Both the position numbers and the translations under genes were made by a program. A stretch of 64,000 bases of DNA from Dinoroseobacter sp. (lineage in GTDB: Bacteria; Pseudomonadota; Alphaproteobacteria; Rhodobacterales; Rhodobacteraceae), in assembly GCA_030066795.1 (NCBI GenBank), contig JASJAW010000040.1:62001-126000 (forward strand), given 5' to 3'. Each line of letters opens with the position of its first letter. Position 1 is the stretch's first letter. Below are positions 54,102 through 62,146 of this stretch, piece by piece. The notes under the pieces are model-generated. The model was not told the DNA's origin and made no database searches. It saw nothing but the letters and a program-made list of their open reading frames with translations.

Positions 54102-55685
54102 ATGGCAGCCAAAACAGACCGTGTGATCGTGATCGGCGCAGGCATGGGCGGATTGGCCGCTTCCATTCGTTTGGCGCATGCCGGATGCGAAGTGACGGTT
54201 CTGGAAAGCGCTGAGAAGCCAGGCGGCAAAATGCGGACCTTACCGAGCGAAGCAGGGCCGATAGATGCCGGACCCACGGTCATGACGATGCGCCATGTGT
54301 TTGAAGCACTATTTGACGATGTCGGCGAGAACCTCACCAGTTTTGTTACCCTTTTTGAGGAACATGTGCTGGCCCGACATTGGTGGTCCGATGGGTCCTC
54401 GCTGGACCTGTTTGCGGATGTTTCCCAATCGGAGGCCGCGGTGCGTGAAATCGCAGGACCGCAGGAGGCCAAAGCCTTTGGCGGTTTCTGTGCGCAGGCT
54501 AGGGCGCTATTTGAAGCATTCGATGGACCGATGATGCAAGCGTCTGATCCGGCGCTTGGCGGCCTCTCGCGCCATGTACTGGCCAATCCCGCACTGATTC
54601 CTGCAATGGGCCCGCTCTCAACACTCGCCTCCAGCCTGAATCGACGTTTTAAAGACCCGCGCCTGCAGCAACTCTTCGGGCGGTACGCCACCTATGTCGG
54701 CGGTTCTCCCTATTCCTCGCCCGCCGTCCTTGCGTTAATCTGGCATGCGGAAGCGCAAGGCGTCTGGCGCGTGGAAGGCGGAATGCATCAACTTGCATGC
54801 GGGCTAGAAGCATTGGCCACGAAACTGGGCGCTCACTTTCATTACCGCGCGCGCGTGGCCCGGATCGAACGTCAGAACGGGCGGGCTTCTGGTGTTCACT
54901 TGGACGATGGGACACGCATTCCAGCGGATGCGATCGTGTTCAACGGAGATCCCCGCGCGCTGGCGCACGGTTTGCTGGGCGAGGCACCACGCAAAAGCGT
55001 GGCGCAGGCTGGCACAAAGCCGCGCTCCCTCTCTGCAAAGGTCTGGTCCTTCGCAGCCGAACCCCAAGGGCGGGATCTGGTACACCACAACGTGTTCTTC
55101 GCCGATAATCCGCTAGACGAGTTCGGACCACTGGCCAAGGGACATCAGCCGAAGGACGCCACGCTCTATATCTGCGCAGAAGATCGCGGCGCAAGCCGCA
55201 CCCCCAACGGCGCCGAGCGGTTCGAGATCATTATCAACGCCCCACCGGTACCCGACAGCGGGCCCACGCTAAGTGACGAAGAGGAGTTTGCCCAATGTCA
55301 GACCACAACTTTCCCGCGGCTGGCGCAGATGGGTTTGCGCTTTTCGAAGCTACCGGGACGCGAGAGCCTCACGCTACCGAGGGACTTCGCCGCCCTGTTT
55401 CCCGGGTCGGCCGGATCCCTCTACGGGCGGAGCCCGCATGGGCTGATGGCAGCCTTTCAAAGACCCCGGGCGAGGACCGCACTGGCGGGGCTGTATCTGG
55501 CGGGCGGCGGAGCACACCCGGGGGCGGGCATCCCGATGGCGACCCTTTCCGGCAAGCACGCGGCCGCGGCGATCTTGACGGACCTTGCTTCAACCTCGAC
55601 GTCCCGACAGACGGCTACGCGTGGTGGTATATCGACGGCGTCTCAGACGATGGCGCCCGCGCCATCTCCATCATCGCCTTCATAG
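54102..55685 (+). CDS. crtD: Methoxyneurosporene (hydroxyneurosporene) desaturase
   Basis: 527 residues. A GGAGG box precedes the ATG. The dinucleotide-binding motif VIVIGAGMGGLAASIRLAHAG opens the protein and the CrtI-type C-terminal motif LYLAGGGAHPGAGIPMATLSGKHAA is near residue 480. The last 30 or so residues are serine/threonine-rich and read through the same DNA that encodes conserved CrtC residues in another frame. It introduces the 3,4 double bond in spheroidene synthesis. Confidence 0.92.
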   Translation: MAAKTDRVIVIGAGMGGLAASIRLAHAGCEVTVLESAEKPGGKMRTLPSEAGPIDAGPTVMTMRHVFEALFDDVGENLTSFVTLFEEHVLARHWWSDGSSLDLFADVSQSEAAVREIAGPQEAKAFGGFCAQARALFEAFDGPMMQASDPALGGLSRHVLANPALIPAMGPLSTLASSLNRRFKDPRLQQLFGRYATYVGGSPYSSPAVLALIWHAEAQGVWRVEGGMHQLACGLEALATKLGAHFHYRARVARIERQNGRASGVHLDDGTRIPADAIVFNGDPRALAHGLLGEAPRKSVAQAGTKPRSLSAKVWSFAAEPQGRDLVHHNVFFADNPLDEFGPLAKGHQPKDATLYICAEDRGASRTPNGAERFEIIINAPPVPDSGPTLSDEEEFAQCQTTTFPRLAQMGLRFSKLPGRESLTLPRDFAALFPGSAGSLYGRSPHGLMAAFQRPRARTALAGLYLAGGGAHPGAGIPMATLSGKHAAAAILTDLASTSTSRQTATRGGISTASQTMAPAPSPSSPS

Positions 55686-56506
55686 GCTCAGTGTTCTCGC
55701 CCTGGTACCGCTGGTCAGGCCGCAAAAGCCCAGACAACCATGTTTGCATAAACGTCGCTACATATGGCCCCGGCGGGCGCTGGACCATGACCGATCGCGG
55801 GCGCGGCGCGCTCCAACAAACCAACGACACTTTCACCGTCGGTCCGAGTAGCGTTCATTGGGATGGGACCAAACTGGTCGTGGATATCAACGAGGTGTCC
55901 ACGCCTTGGTGCGACAGGGTCAAAGGAACCGTTACAATTCACCCGCGTGGGCTGACCGACCAAGAAGTACCTCTGACCGGCGATGGCGGGCATATCTGGC
56001 GGCCCTTTGCACCGAGTTCCGACATCGAAGTTGACCTCAACCGGGCCGGCTGGACATGGACTGGTCACGGGTACTTCGACGCCAACTTCGGAACCCGCGC
56101 GCTGGAGGCAGATTTTGGCTACTGGACTTGGGGCCGCTATCCGATCAACGGCGGCACGGCCTCTTTCTATGATGTGGCGCGCCGAGACGGCTCTGACTGC
56201 GCGGTAGCCTTGAGGTTCGATGAGCAAGGTGGCGTTGAAACGATGGAAGCCCCACCAAAGACACGGTTTTCGCGCTCTCTCTGGACTGTTCGGCGGGAAA
56301 CACGCGCAGATGAAGGCACCCGTCCCAAGCAATACAAGGCCATGCTCGACGCACCTTTTTATTGCCGCGCAGGAGTGGAGACGACCATTCATGGCGAGCG
56401 CACGCAAGGGGTACATGAGGCGCTGGACCTCAACCGTTTCCGGGGACCGTGGCTGATGCCGATGTTGGCGGTGCGCGTCCCGCGCAGACCGGGGTGGCGG
56501 TTCTAA
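55295..56506 (+). CDS. crtC: Carotenoid 1,2-hydratase, 5' end unresolved
   Basis: Adds water to neurosporene or related carotenoids. Conserved CrtC sequence is plain from about 55585 (GYAWWYIDGVSDDGARAISI, IAFIGSVFSPWYRW) to the end at PRRPGWRF. The only canonical ATG in frame upstream of this block is at 55295, which would give a 391-bp overlap with crtD and an atypical N-terminus; the next is a GTG at 55691 that would cut off conserved residues. The real start may be non-canonical and lie near 55540-55590. The stop overlaps the convergent tspO stop by 4 bp. Confidence 0.75.
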   Translation: MSDHNFPAAGADGFALFEATGTREPHATEGLRRPVSRVGRIPLRAEPAWADGSLSKTPGEDRTGGAVSGGRRSTPGGGHPDGDPFRQARGRGDLDGPCFNLDVPTDGYAWWYIDGVSDDGARAISIIAFIGSVFSPWYRWSGRKSPDNHVCINVATYGPGGRWTMTDRGRGALQQTNDTFTVGPSSVHWDGTKLVVDINEVSTPWCDRVKGTVTIHPRGLTDQEVPLTGDGGHIWRPFAPSSDIEVDLNRAGWTWTGHGYFDANFGTRALEADFGYWTWGRYPINGGTASFYDVARRDGSDCAVALRFDEQGGVETMEAPPKTRFSRSLWTVRRETRADEGTRPKQYKAMLDAPFYCRAGVETTIHGERTQGVHEALDLNRFRGPWLMPMLAVRVPRRPGWRF

Positions 56507-56991
56507 CCTTCCGCCGGGCGAGGCTTGTTCGCCTCCTCAGGATTCAGCCGCCAGACTGACCAGTTAAGCGAGGCAGCGATCGATACCCAGATCAAGTAAG
56601 GCACCAACAGTAGGCCGGCGAACGGCTCGACCCTGAAAGTTGCGACCAGACATCCGGCGACCGCAAGCCATAGTAACACGATGATCAGCATCCCGGCCTT
56701 GATCCGCTGAAGACCAAAGAAGACAGGTGTCCAGAGCGTATTGAGCGCGATCTGCAGCCCCCAAAATGCCATCGCATAGGCGCTGCCCGGAGCACCGGCG
56801 ACACGAGAGGCCGATGCGGCGATTAGCAAATAGAGGATCGACCAGACAACGGGAAACACCCAATTCGGCGGATTCCAGGTTGGTTTCGCCAAGTCATCAT
56901 ACCAGCGGCCCGGCATAAACATGGACCCGGTCGCGGCAGCAGCAGCGCAAGCGGCGAGGAACACGCAGAAAAGCCCAAAATCAAATCCCAT
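56503..56991 (-). CDS. tspO: TspO/MBR family tryptophan-rich sensory protein
   Basis: 162 residues, five predicted membrane helices. Landmarks are WYDDLAKPTWNPPNWVFPVVWSILY and the C-terminal VPYLIWVSIAASLNWSVWRLN. TspO binds porphyrins and, in Rhodobacter, modulates photosynthesis gene expression with oxygen. It lies 6 bp downstream of crtB. Confidence 0.94.
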   Translation of the reverse strand: MGFDFGLFCVFLAACAAAAATGSMFMPGRWYDDLAKPTWNPPNWVFPVVWSILYLLIAASASRVAGAPGSAYAMAFWGLQIALNTLWTPVFFGLQRIKAGMLIIVLLWLAVAGCLVATFRVEPFAGLLLVPYLIWVSIAASLNWSVWRLNPEEANKPRPAEG

Positions 56992-56997
56992 GGTGGG

Positions 56998-58044
56998 TCA
57001 GGTAGGGCGGCCCCCCGCGGCTTCCAGCCCGCGCATTTCACGGTCGCGCGCTTCGAGTTGGGCAAAAAGCCCTAAAAGCGCCCCTGATTTCCCTTCGCCC
57101 CAAACAGAGCGGTCGGCGTTCCGAGCCGCGGCTTCGACAAGAAAGGCGCATTCCTCCAGCGGGCGTGCATGCAGAACAGCGGACTTTGGCATCACCATTG
57201 TCACCCCGCTATGGAGGGCCGACAGCCCCACAAGCGTCAATTTCTGCGCTTTCGAAGTACGCGCTCGACTATTGATATTGTCGTAGCGTGCCTGAGCGAC
57301 CTTGCCGCCGATCGCGGCATAGATGTAGCGGGCGGCATAGATACCTGGACGTGCCGACCGCGGCAGTGCGCCGATCCCGGCTTCGGCCCTGTAATAGAGC
57401 CTGTTTGCCTCTGCGAGTACGCTTTTGGTGACCCGCGCAAGTTCCGGGCTCGGATGTGGATCGGCCAGAAATTCTTCAGGGTCGATCCCTTCTGTACGGA
57501 GCATATCTTTCGGTAGGTATAACCGCCCTTCAAATGCGTCTTCGCCCACATCGCGGGAGATATTGGTAAGCTGCATTGCAACGCCCAGATCGCAGGCGCG
57601 CGCCAGCGCGTCACCGTCCCGAACACCCATCAGAACGGTCATCATCGCACCAACAGCAGCTGCCACCCGGGCGGAATAAGCGCGCACTTCTGACAGGGAG
57701 TCGTACTGTCGCTCCATCGCATCCCAGGCAAAGCCTTCGATCAAAGCCTCTGGCAACGCGCGGGGCATGTCGTGATCTTCGACCATCGCGGCAAAGGCCC
57801 GGTCGGCGGGCGCGTTGCGGGGGCGGCCCTCATAGACCAGATCCAGCCGGTCGCGCAGCCCCAGAACAGCTGCCGGTTTTTCATGGTGCAGATCAACGGC
57901 ATCGTCCGCCAGACGGCAAAACGCATAAAGCGCCAGCGCCGGATCGCGCACCTTTGTCGGAAGTAACTTGGACGCCGCATGGAAGGAGAGCGATCCATGA
58001 CGGATCGCCTCTTTGCAGTGCTCGAGATCAGCCGGGGCAATCAT
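56998..58044 (-). CDS. crtB: Phytoene synthase
   Basis: 348 residues from MIAPADLEHCKEA, the ATG overlapping the crtI stop (ATGA); upstream codons belong to crtI. It joins two GGPP to phytoene. The two aspartate-rich motifs are RLADDAVD and NISRDVGEDAFEGRLYLP. Confidence 0.95.
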   Translation of the reverse strand: MIAPADLEHCKEAIRHGSLSFHAASKLLPTKVRDPALALYAFCRLADDAVDLHHEKPAAVLGLRDRLDLVYEGRPRNAPADRAFAAMVEDHDMPRALPEALIEGFAWDAMERQYDSLSEVRAYSARVAAAVGAMMTVLMGVRDGDALARACDLGVAMQLTNISRDVGEDAFEGRLYLPKDMLRTEGIDPEEFLADPHPSPELARVTKSVLAEANRLYYRAEAGIGALPRSARPGIYAARYIYAAIGGKVAQARYDNINSRARTSKAQKLTLVGLSALHSGVTMVMPKSAVLHARPLEECAFLVEAAARNADRSVWGEGKSGALLGLFAQLEARDREMRGLEAAGGRPT

Positions 58045-59588
58045 TCCGCGGCCTGCGCAAAAGGTAGCTGCACCGAGACCTCTGGCGCGTCCGGGATAAG
58101 CTTTGCCATCACTTCCGCTGACGATATCACGCCCGGCACACCAGCGCCCGGATGGGTGCCCGCGCCGGTGAGATAGAGGTTTTGTATCTCGGTCGGCATG
58201 TTGTGCGGACGGAACCAAGCTGACTGCAGGATGCGCGGCTCGATCGAAAAACCGGCACCCAGCGGCGACAGGTACCGGTCGCGGAATGTGTCAGGGGTGA
58301 ACGTCACCTCGGTCGTGATCTTGTCACGGAAGCCTGGCATGGTTTGCTCAAGTACAGCCGCGACCTTGTCGGTATAGGCCGCCTTCTCGCTCTCCCAATC
58401 GACCGGGTTTTCGTGGCCCAGATGGGGTACCGGCGAGAGGACGTAAAACGTGTCGTCGCCTGCCGGGGCGGCGGTCGGGTCGGTCACCGAAGGACGGTGC
58501 AGATAAAGGCTCATATCCTCCGCGAGACGGCCGTTTATGAAGATATCCCGCAGAAGCCCCTCATACCGCGGACCGGACAGGATCGTATGGTGACCGACAT
58601 CGGACCACATGTCCCGCGTTCCCTTGGTCCCGAAGTACCAAACGAAGAGCCCCATCGACCAACGCGCTTTTTTGAGCTTGGCATCGGTCCAGCGTTTTTC
58701 CGTCTGGCCACGCAACAGGTGCTTGTAGGTGTGACCCGCATCCGCGTTCGAGACGACCAGATCCGAATGGAGCACCTCACCGCCCTCGAGGCGGACACCC
58801 CGTGCCTTGCCGTCTGTGACAAGGATCTGATCCACGGTCTCGAGATAGCGCACGCGCCCACCCTGATCGGTGATGACATTTGCCATCGCGTCTGCGATCG
58901 CTTGCACGCCGCCCATTGCGTAGTGAACGCCGAACTCTTTTTCGAGGTGGCTGACCAAGGCGTACATCGATGTCACGTGCATCGGGTCGCCGCCGATAAA
59001 AAGCGGATGGAAGCTCAACGCCATGCGCAAATAAGGGTCTTTTACGCGTTTTTGGGCCAGTTTCAGGATCGATTGATCTGCCCGAAGCACGGCAAACTCC
59101 GGCATCACCTTCACGGTATCCCACAGCCGGTGCATCGGTTCGGCCACCATGCCTTCAAACCCGACCACATAACGGCGATGGGCGTCTTTCAGGAACTTGC
59201 GATAGCCTTTGACATCCTTCGGCGACAGGCGGGCGACCTCTTTCTCCATCGCCTCGGTATCTTGCCGAGCGGTGAAGACGGTACCGTCTGGCCAGCGAAT
59301 TTCGTAGAACGGGTCGAGCGGACGCAGGTCCACGTCATCGTGGAAATTGCGGCCACAGGCGTCCCATAGCTTCTCGTAAACTTGTGGAACGGTGACGATC
59401 GTCGGGCCCAAGTCAAACCGATGACCTTTTTGCGTGATCGACGATCCACGCCCGCCAGGGCGGTCCAGCCTGTCCAGAACAGTGACGCGATAGCCTTTCG
59501 CGCCCAACCGCATGGCAGCAGCAAGCCCGCCAAGCCCCGCGCCAATTACAAGCGCTGTGGGCCGAGGATCGTTTATCGTCATAGACAT
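58041..59588 (-). CDS. crtI: Phytoene desaturase
   Basis: 515 residues. N-terminal FAD motif ALVIGAGLGGLAAAMRLGAKG and C-terminal LYLTGAGTHPGAGVPGVISSAEV. In this pathway type it carries out three desaturations to neurosporene. Two ATG codons three residues apart (MSM). A perfect and a near-match PpsR site lie upstream. Confidence 0.95.
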   Translation of the reverse strand: MSMTINDPRPTALVIGAGLGGLAAAMRLGAKGYRVTVLDRLDRPGGRGSSITQKGHRFDLGPTIVTVPQVYEKLWDACGRNFHDDVDLRPLDPFYEIRWPDGTVFTARQDTEAMEKEVARLSPKDVKGYRKFLKDAHRRYVVGFEGMVAEPMHRLWDTVKVMPEFAVLRADQSILKLAQKRVKDPYLRMALSFHPLFIGGDPMHVTSMYALVSHLEKEFGVHYAMGGVQAIADAMANVITDQGGRVRYLETVDQILVTDGKARGVRLEGGEVLHSDLVVSNADAGHTYKHLLRGQTEKRWTDAKLKKARWSMGLFVWYFGTKGTRDMWSDVGHHTILSGPRYEGLLRDIFINGRLAEDMSLYLHRPSVTDPTAAPAGDDTFYVLSPVPHLGHENPVDWESEKAAYTDKVAAVLEQTMPGFRDKITTEVTFTPDTFRDRYLSPLGAGFSIEPRILQSAWFRPHNMPTEIQNLYLTGAGTHPGAGVPGVISSAEVMAKLIPDAPEVSVQLPFAQAAE

Positions 59589-59608
59589 GGTCGGGTCCGG
59601 TCGAGTCG

Positions 59609-59626
59609 TGTCATTGTATTATGACG
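59609..59626. promoter_or_regulatory. Near-match PpsR operator, crtI
   Basis: TGTCATTGTATTATGACG is TGT-N12-ACG, one base off. On the minus strand it contains TACAAT (59613-59618), a good -10 for crtI. Confidence 0.5.
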
Positions 59627-59633
59627 ATAGTAC

Positions 59634-59651
59634 TGTCTAGTATAGTTGACA
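59634..59651. promoter_or_regulatory. PpsR/CrtJ operator, crtI
   Basis: TGTCTAGTATAGTTGACA, exact TGT-N12-ACA, 46 bp upstream of the crtI ATG. It is 7 bp from the near-match site, recalling the paired bchC sites. Confidence 0.78.
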
Positions 59652-59730
59652 ACTCTTGTGTCAGACCGGCTCCTCTTTTCTGCACCGCCGCGCGACCCTA
59701 TATTCCTGCGGATCACACCGGAGCGCCCTG

Positions 59731-59988
59731 ATGCAGACTGTCGAAATTTATACATCCCCCCTGTGTGGCTATTGCCACGCCGCCAAGAAGCTTCTGTCCC
59801 AGAAGGGCATAGCTTTTTCGGAGATCGACGTGCTGCGTGATCCGTCCCGCAAGCCCGAGATGATCCAGCGCGCCAGCGGGCGCACCTCTGTTCCGCAGAT
59901 CTTTGTGGGGGAGACCCATGTCGGCGGGTGCGATGATCTTTACGCGCTTGAGCGTTCTGGAAAGCTCGACCCGCTTCTTGCGGCCTGA
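59731..59988 (+). CDS. grxC: Glutaredoxin 3
   Basis: 85 residues from MQTVEIYTSPL. Dithiol active site CGYC (C12, C15), TSVPQIFVG with the cis-proline, and the GGCDDLYAL glutathione-binding end. It reduces protein and glutathione mixed disulfides in the cytoplasm. The stop overlaps the next start (TGATG). Confidence 0.94.
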   Translation: MQTVEIYTSPLCGYCHAAKKLLSQKGIAFSEIDVLRDPSRKPEMIQRASGRTSVPQIFVGETHVGGCDDLYALERSGKLDPLLAA

Positions 59989-60821
59989 TGCGCTGCGCCC
60001 TTCTGCAACTGACCGCGTCGGATGATCCGGCGGAGAACCTTTCCCAGGTGCTGGTCATGGCTGAGGAAGCTGTCGCCGACGGCGCGGGCTTTGTCCTGAC
60101 GCCCGAGGTGACAAACTGTCTGTCCTCCAACCGAGCGCACCAAAACGAGGTCCTGCGACATGAGGAAAACGACCCGACGCTGGCGAGCCTTCAGGATTTT
60201 GCAGCGCGGCGGGGTATCTGGCTTTCTATCGGGTCTCTCGCGCTGAAAACGACCGATCCGGATGGACGATTTGCAAACCGGTCCTTCCTTGTAGGACCCG
60301 ATGGGTCCATCGCTGCGCGCTACGACAAGATTCACATGTTCGATGTGGAGATATCTGAAACCGAGAGCTACCGCGAAAGTGCAGGCTATCGCCCCGGTGA
60401 TCGGGCCGTTATCGCCAAAACACCCTTTGGAACCATCGGGCTGAGCGTATGCTACGATCTTCGGTTCCCGGGACTTTACCGCGCCCTCGCGCTGGCGGGT
60501 GCGGACATCTTGTTGGTCCCGGCCGCTTTCTCCAGTCTCACCGGACCAGTGCACTGGGAACCCTTGCTCCGGGCCCGTGCGATCGAGAACGGTGCGTGGG
60601 TGCTTGCCACGGGGCAAACCGGACAGCATGCAGCGTCCAGCGGCGCGTTGCGAAAAACCCATGGCCATTCGCTGGTAGTTTCGCCTTGGGGAGAGGTGAT
60701 TGCCGACGCCGGAACCGCGCCAGGGATTGTGTCCTTCACGCTCAATCTTGCGGAAGTTGCCGCGGCGCGGCGTAAAATCCCTTCCCTTCACGCGGGCGAG
60801 CCGTATTCTCTACCGAAATGA
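59988..60821 (+). CDS. Carbon-nitrogen hydrolase (nitrilase superfamily, Nit1-like)
   Basis: 277 residues with the triad E40 (TPEVTN), K114 (YDKIHMFD) and C155 (SVCYDLRFP). The closest type is Nit1, which repairs deaminated glutathione. A glutathione role also fits the coupled glutaredoxin gene. Exact substrate is inferred. Confidence 0.88.
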   Translation: MRCALLQLTASDDPAENLSQVLVMAEEAVADGAGFVLTPEVTNCLSSNRAHQNEVLRHEENDPTLASLQDFAARRGIWLSIGSLALKTTDPDGRFANRSFLVGPDGSIAARYDKIHMFDVEISETESYRESAGYRPGDRAVIAKTPFGTIGLSVCYDLRFPGLYRALALAGADILLVPAAFSSLTGPVHWEPLLRARAIENGAWVLATGQTGQHAASSGALRKTHGHSLVVSPWGEVIADAGTAPGIVSFTLNLAEVAAARRKIPSLHAGEPYSLPK

Positions 60822-61261
60822 CCCAAGTGAATGATGCCCTTGCGATCTCGCTGCTGAGCGAACTCATCACAGCAGACCAGTTGGCCCGTGCACGACTATC
60901 AAAGGCGTTGCCCAAGGGCATGGAGCTTAGCCATTTCTCAGTGCTGAACCATCTGGCCAACACGGCGGCGGAGCGGACGCCTGCCCAACTCGCACGGACC
61001 TTTCATGTCACCAAGGGCGCCATGAGCAACACGCTGAACAAGCTTGAGGCTGCCGGGCATGTCCACGTGCGCCCGGACTGGGACGACGCGCGGCGTAAGC
61101 TTGTGTCAGTTAGCCCGGCGGGGCGAGCAGCGCGAGACAGCGCCCTGCAAGCCATCACACCTATGATTTCGGAGATGGCCTCAACGATTGGCGCCGACAA
61201 GGTCCGAGCCGTGCTGCCCATCCTTAGAGAACTCCGTATCCGTTTGGAAAACGATAACTAA
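60818..61261 (+). CDS. MarR family transcriptional regulator
   Basis: 147 residues, start overlapping the nitrilase stop (ATGA). A winged helix occupies about 50-100 (TPAQLARTFHVTKGAMSNTLNKLEAAGHV, then the wing). The stop codon is directly adjacent to the bchO stop on the other strand. Target genes and ligand are unknown. Confidence 0.88.
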   Translation: MTQVNDALAISLLSELITADQLARARLSKALPKGMELSHFSVLNHLANTAAERTPAQLARTFHVTKGAMSNTLNKLEAAGHVHVRPDWDDARRKLVSVSPAGRAARDSALQAITPMISEMASTIGADKVRAVLPILRELRIRLENDN

Positions 61262-62146
61262 CTATGCAGCGCCGCGCTCCAACTCGGCATCGGGGTCACG
61301 CAGGTAGTCCAAAATCTCACGCGCGATGACATCGGGGCGCTCTTCATGCATCAAGTGCCCAAGATCCGGGAAGTTCTGCCAACGGGCATTTGGCATCCGA
61401 GCCGCGGCATCTCGGGATACGACGGGAGACACCGCTTTGTCGCGTACGCCCGTCAACATCAGCGTCGGTACCGCAATGTCCGGCAAGCGCTTGATCAGGG
61501 GCCGCAAGTCCCACTGCGCCATCATCGCGAGCGCACCTGCGACGTGCGCTCGGTCCCGAATCAGCCTGTAATAGAGCCCTAATTGGTCCTCCGTCAGCTC
61601 GCTGCCGGTTGCGCCGATCAATTGCCGAACGTTGGCGGGCGTTGTCGTGGCCGAAAAGAACACGCTGGTGAATGGATTGAGAGCAAGCAGCTTGGCGAGC
61701 ATGGGAAACAGCCATCCGGCCACGCCATCGAATTCCGCGAACGCGCCATTAATGGCGACAACTGCGCCCGGCCCCGGGTTAAGACGCTCGACCAACTCCA
61801 AGGCGACCGCAGCACCCGCGGAATGGCCCACGATCGCCTTGGGTTTGATACCTTCACTTTCAAGCATCTCCGCCAGATCTTTGGCAACCGAAGGCAGGTT
61901 TGACCGCATGGCACTGCCCTTAGTGGTGAACCCGTGCCCTGGTAAATCGACAGAAACCACTCGGTAGTTCTCTGCCAGCCGGGGCATTAAACCCGCGAAG
62001 GAGTGCAACGAGGCCGCCGCGCCATGAAGCATAAGCAAATCGGGGCCCTCCCCCATTTGCTGCACATGCCATTGATGCGGCGTGGAGCGCACGAACCGAC
62101 TGTGGGCCGCATGAGGCCACTGCGATTTCTCCAAATCCCAGTTCAT
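61262..62146 (-). CDS. bchO: BchO, alpha/beta hydrolase linked to Mg chelatase
   Basis: 294 residues. Nucleophile elbow GHSAGA, N-terminal LLMLHGAAASLHSFAGL and the late histidine in LGHLMHEERP. BchO homologs accompany bchID; their biochemical role is not known. The start overlaps the bchD stop (ATGA). Confidence 0.9.
   Translation of the reverse strand: MNWDLEKSQWPHAAHSRFVRSTPHQWHVQQMGEGPDLLMLHGAAASLHSFAGLMPRLAENYRVVSVDLPGHGFTTKGSAMRSNLPSVAKDLAEMLESEGIKPKAIVGHSAGAAVALELVERLNPGPGAVVAINGAFAEFDGVAGWLFPMLAKLLALNPFTSVFFSATTTPANVRQLIGATGSELTEDQLGLYYRLIRDRAHVAGALAMMAQWDLRPLIKRLPDIAVPTLMLTGVRDKAVSPVVSRDAAARMPNARWQNFPDLGHLMHEERPDVIAREILDYLRDPDAELERGAA

Noticed and set aside
55691-56506. crtC beginning at the GTG at 55691
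   Set aside because: It would remove the conserved WWYIDGVSDDG and IAFIG segments that are clearly coding upstream; kept only as a fallback.
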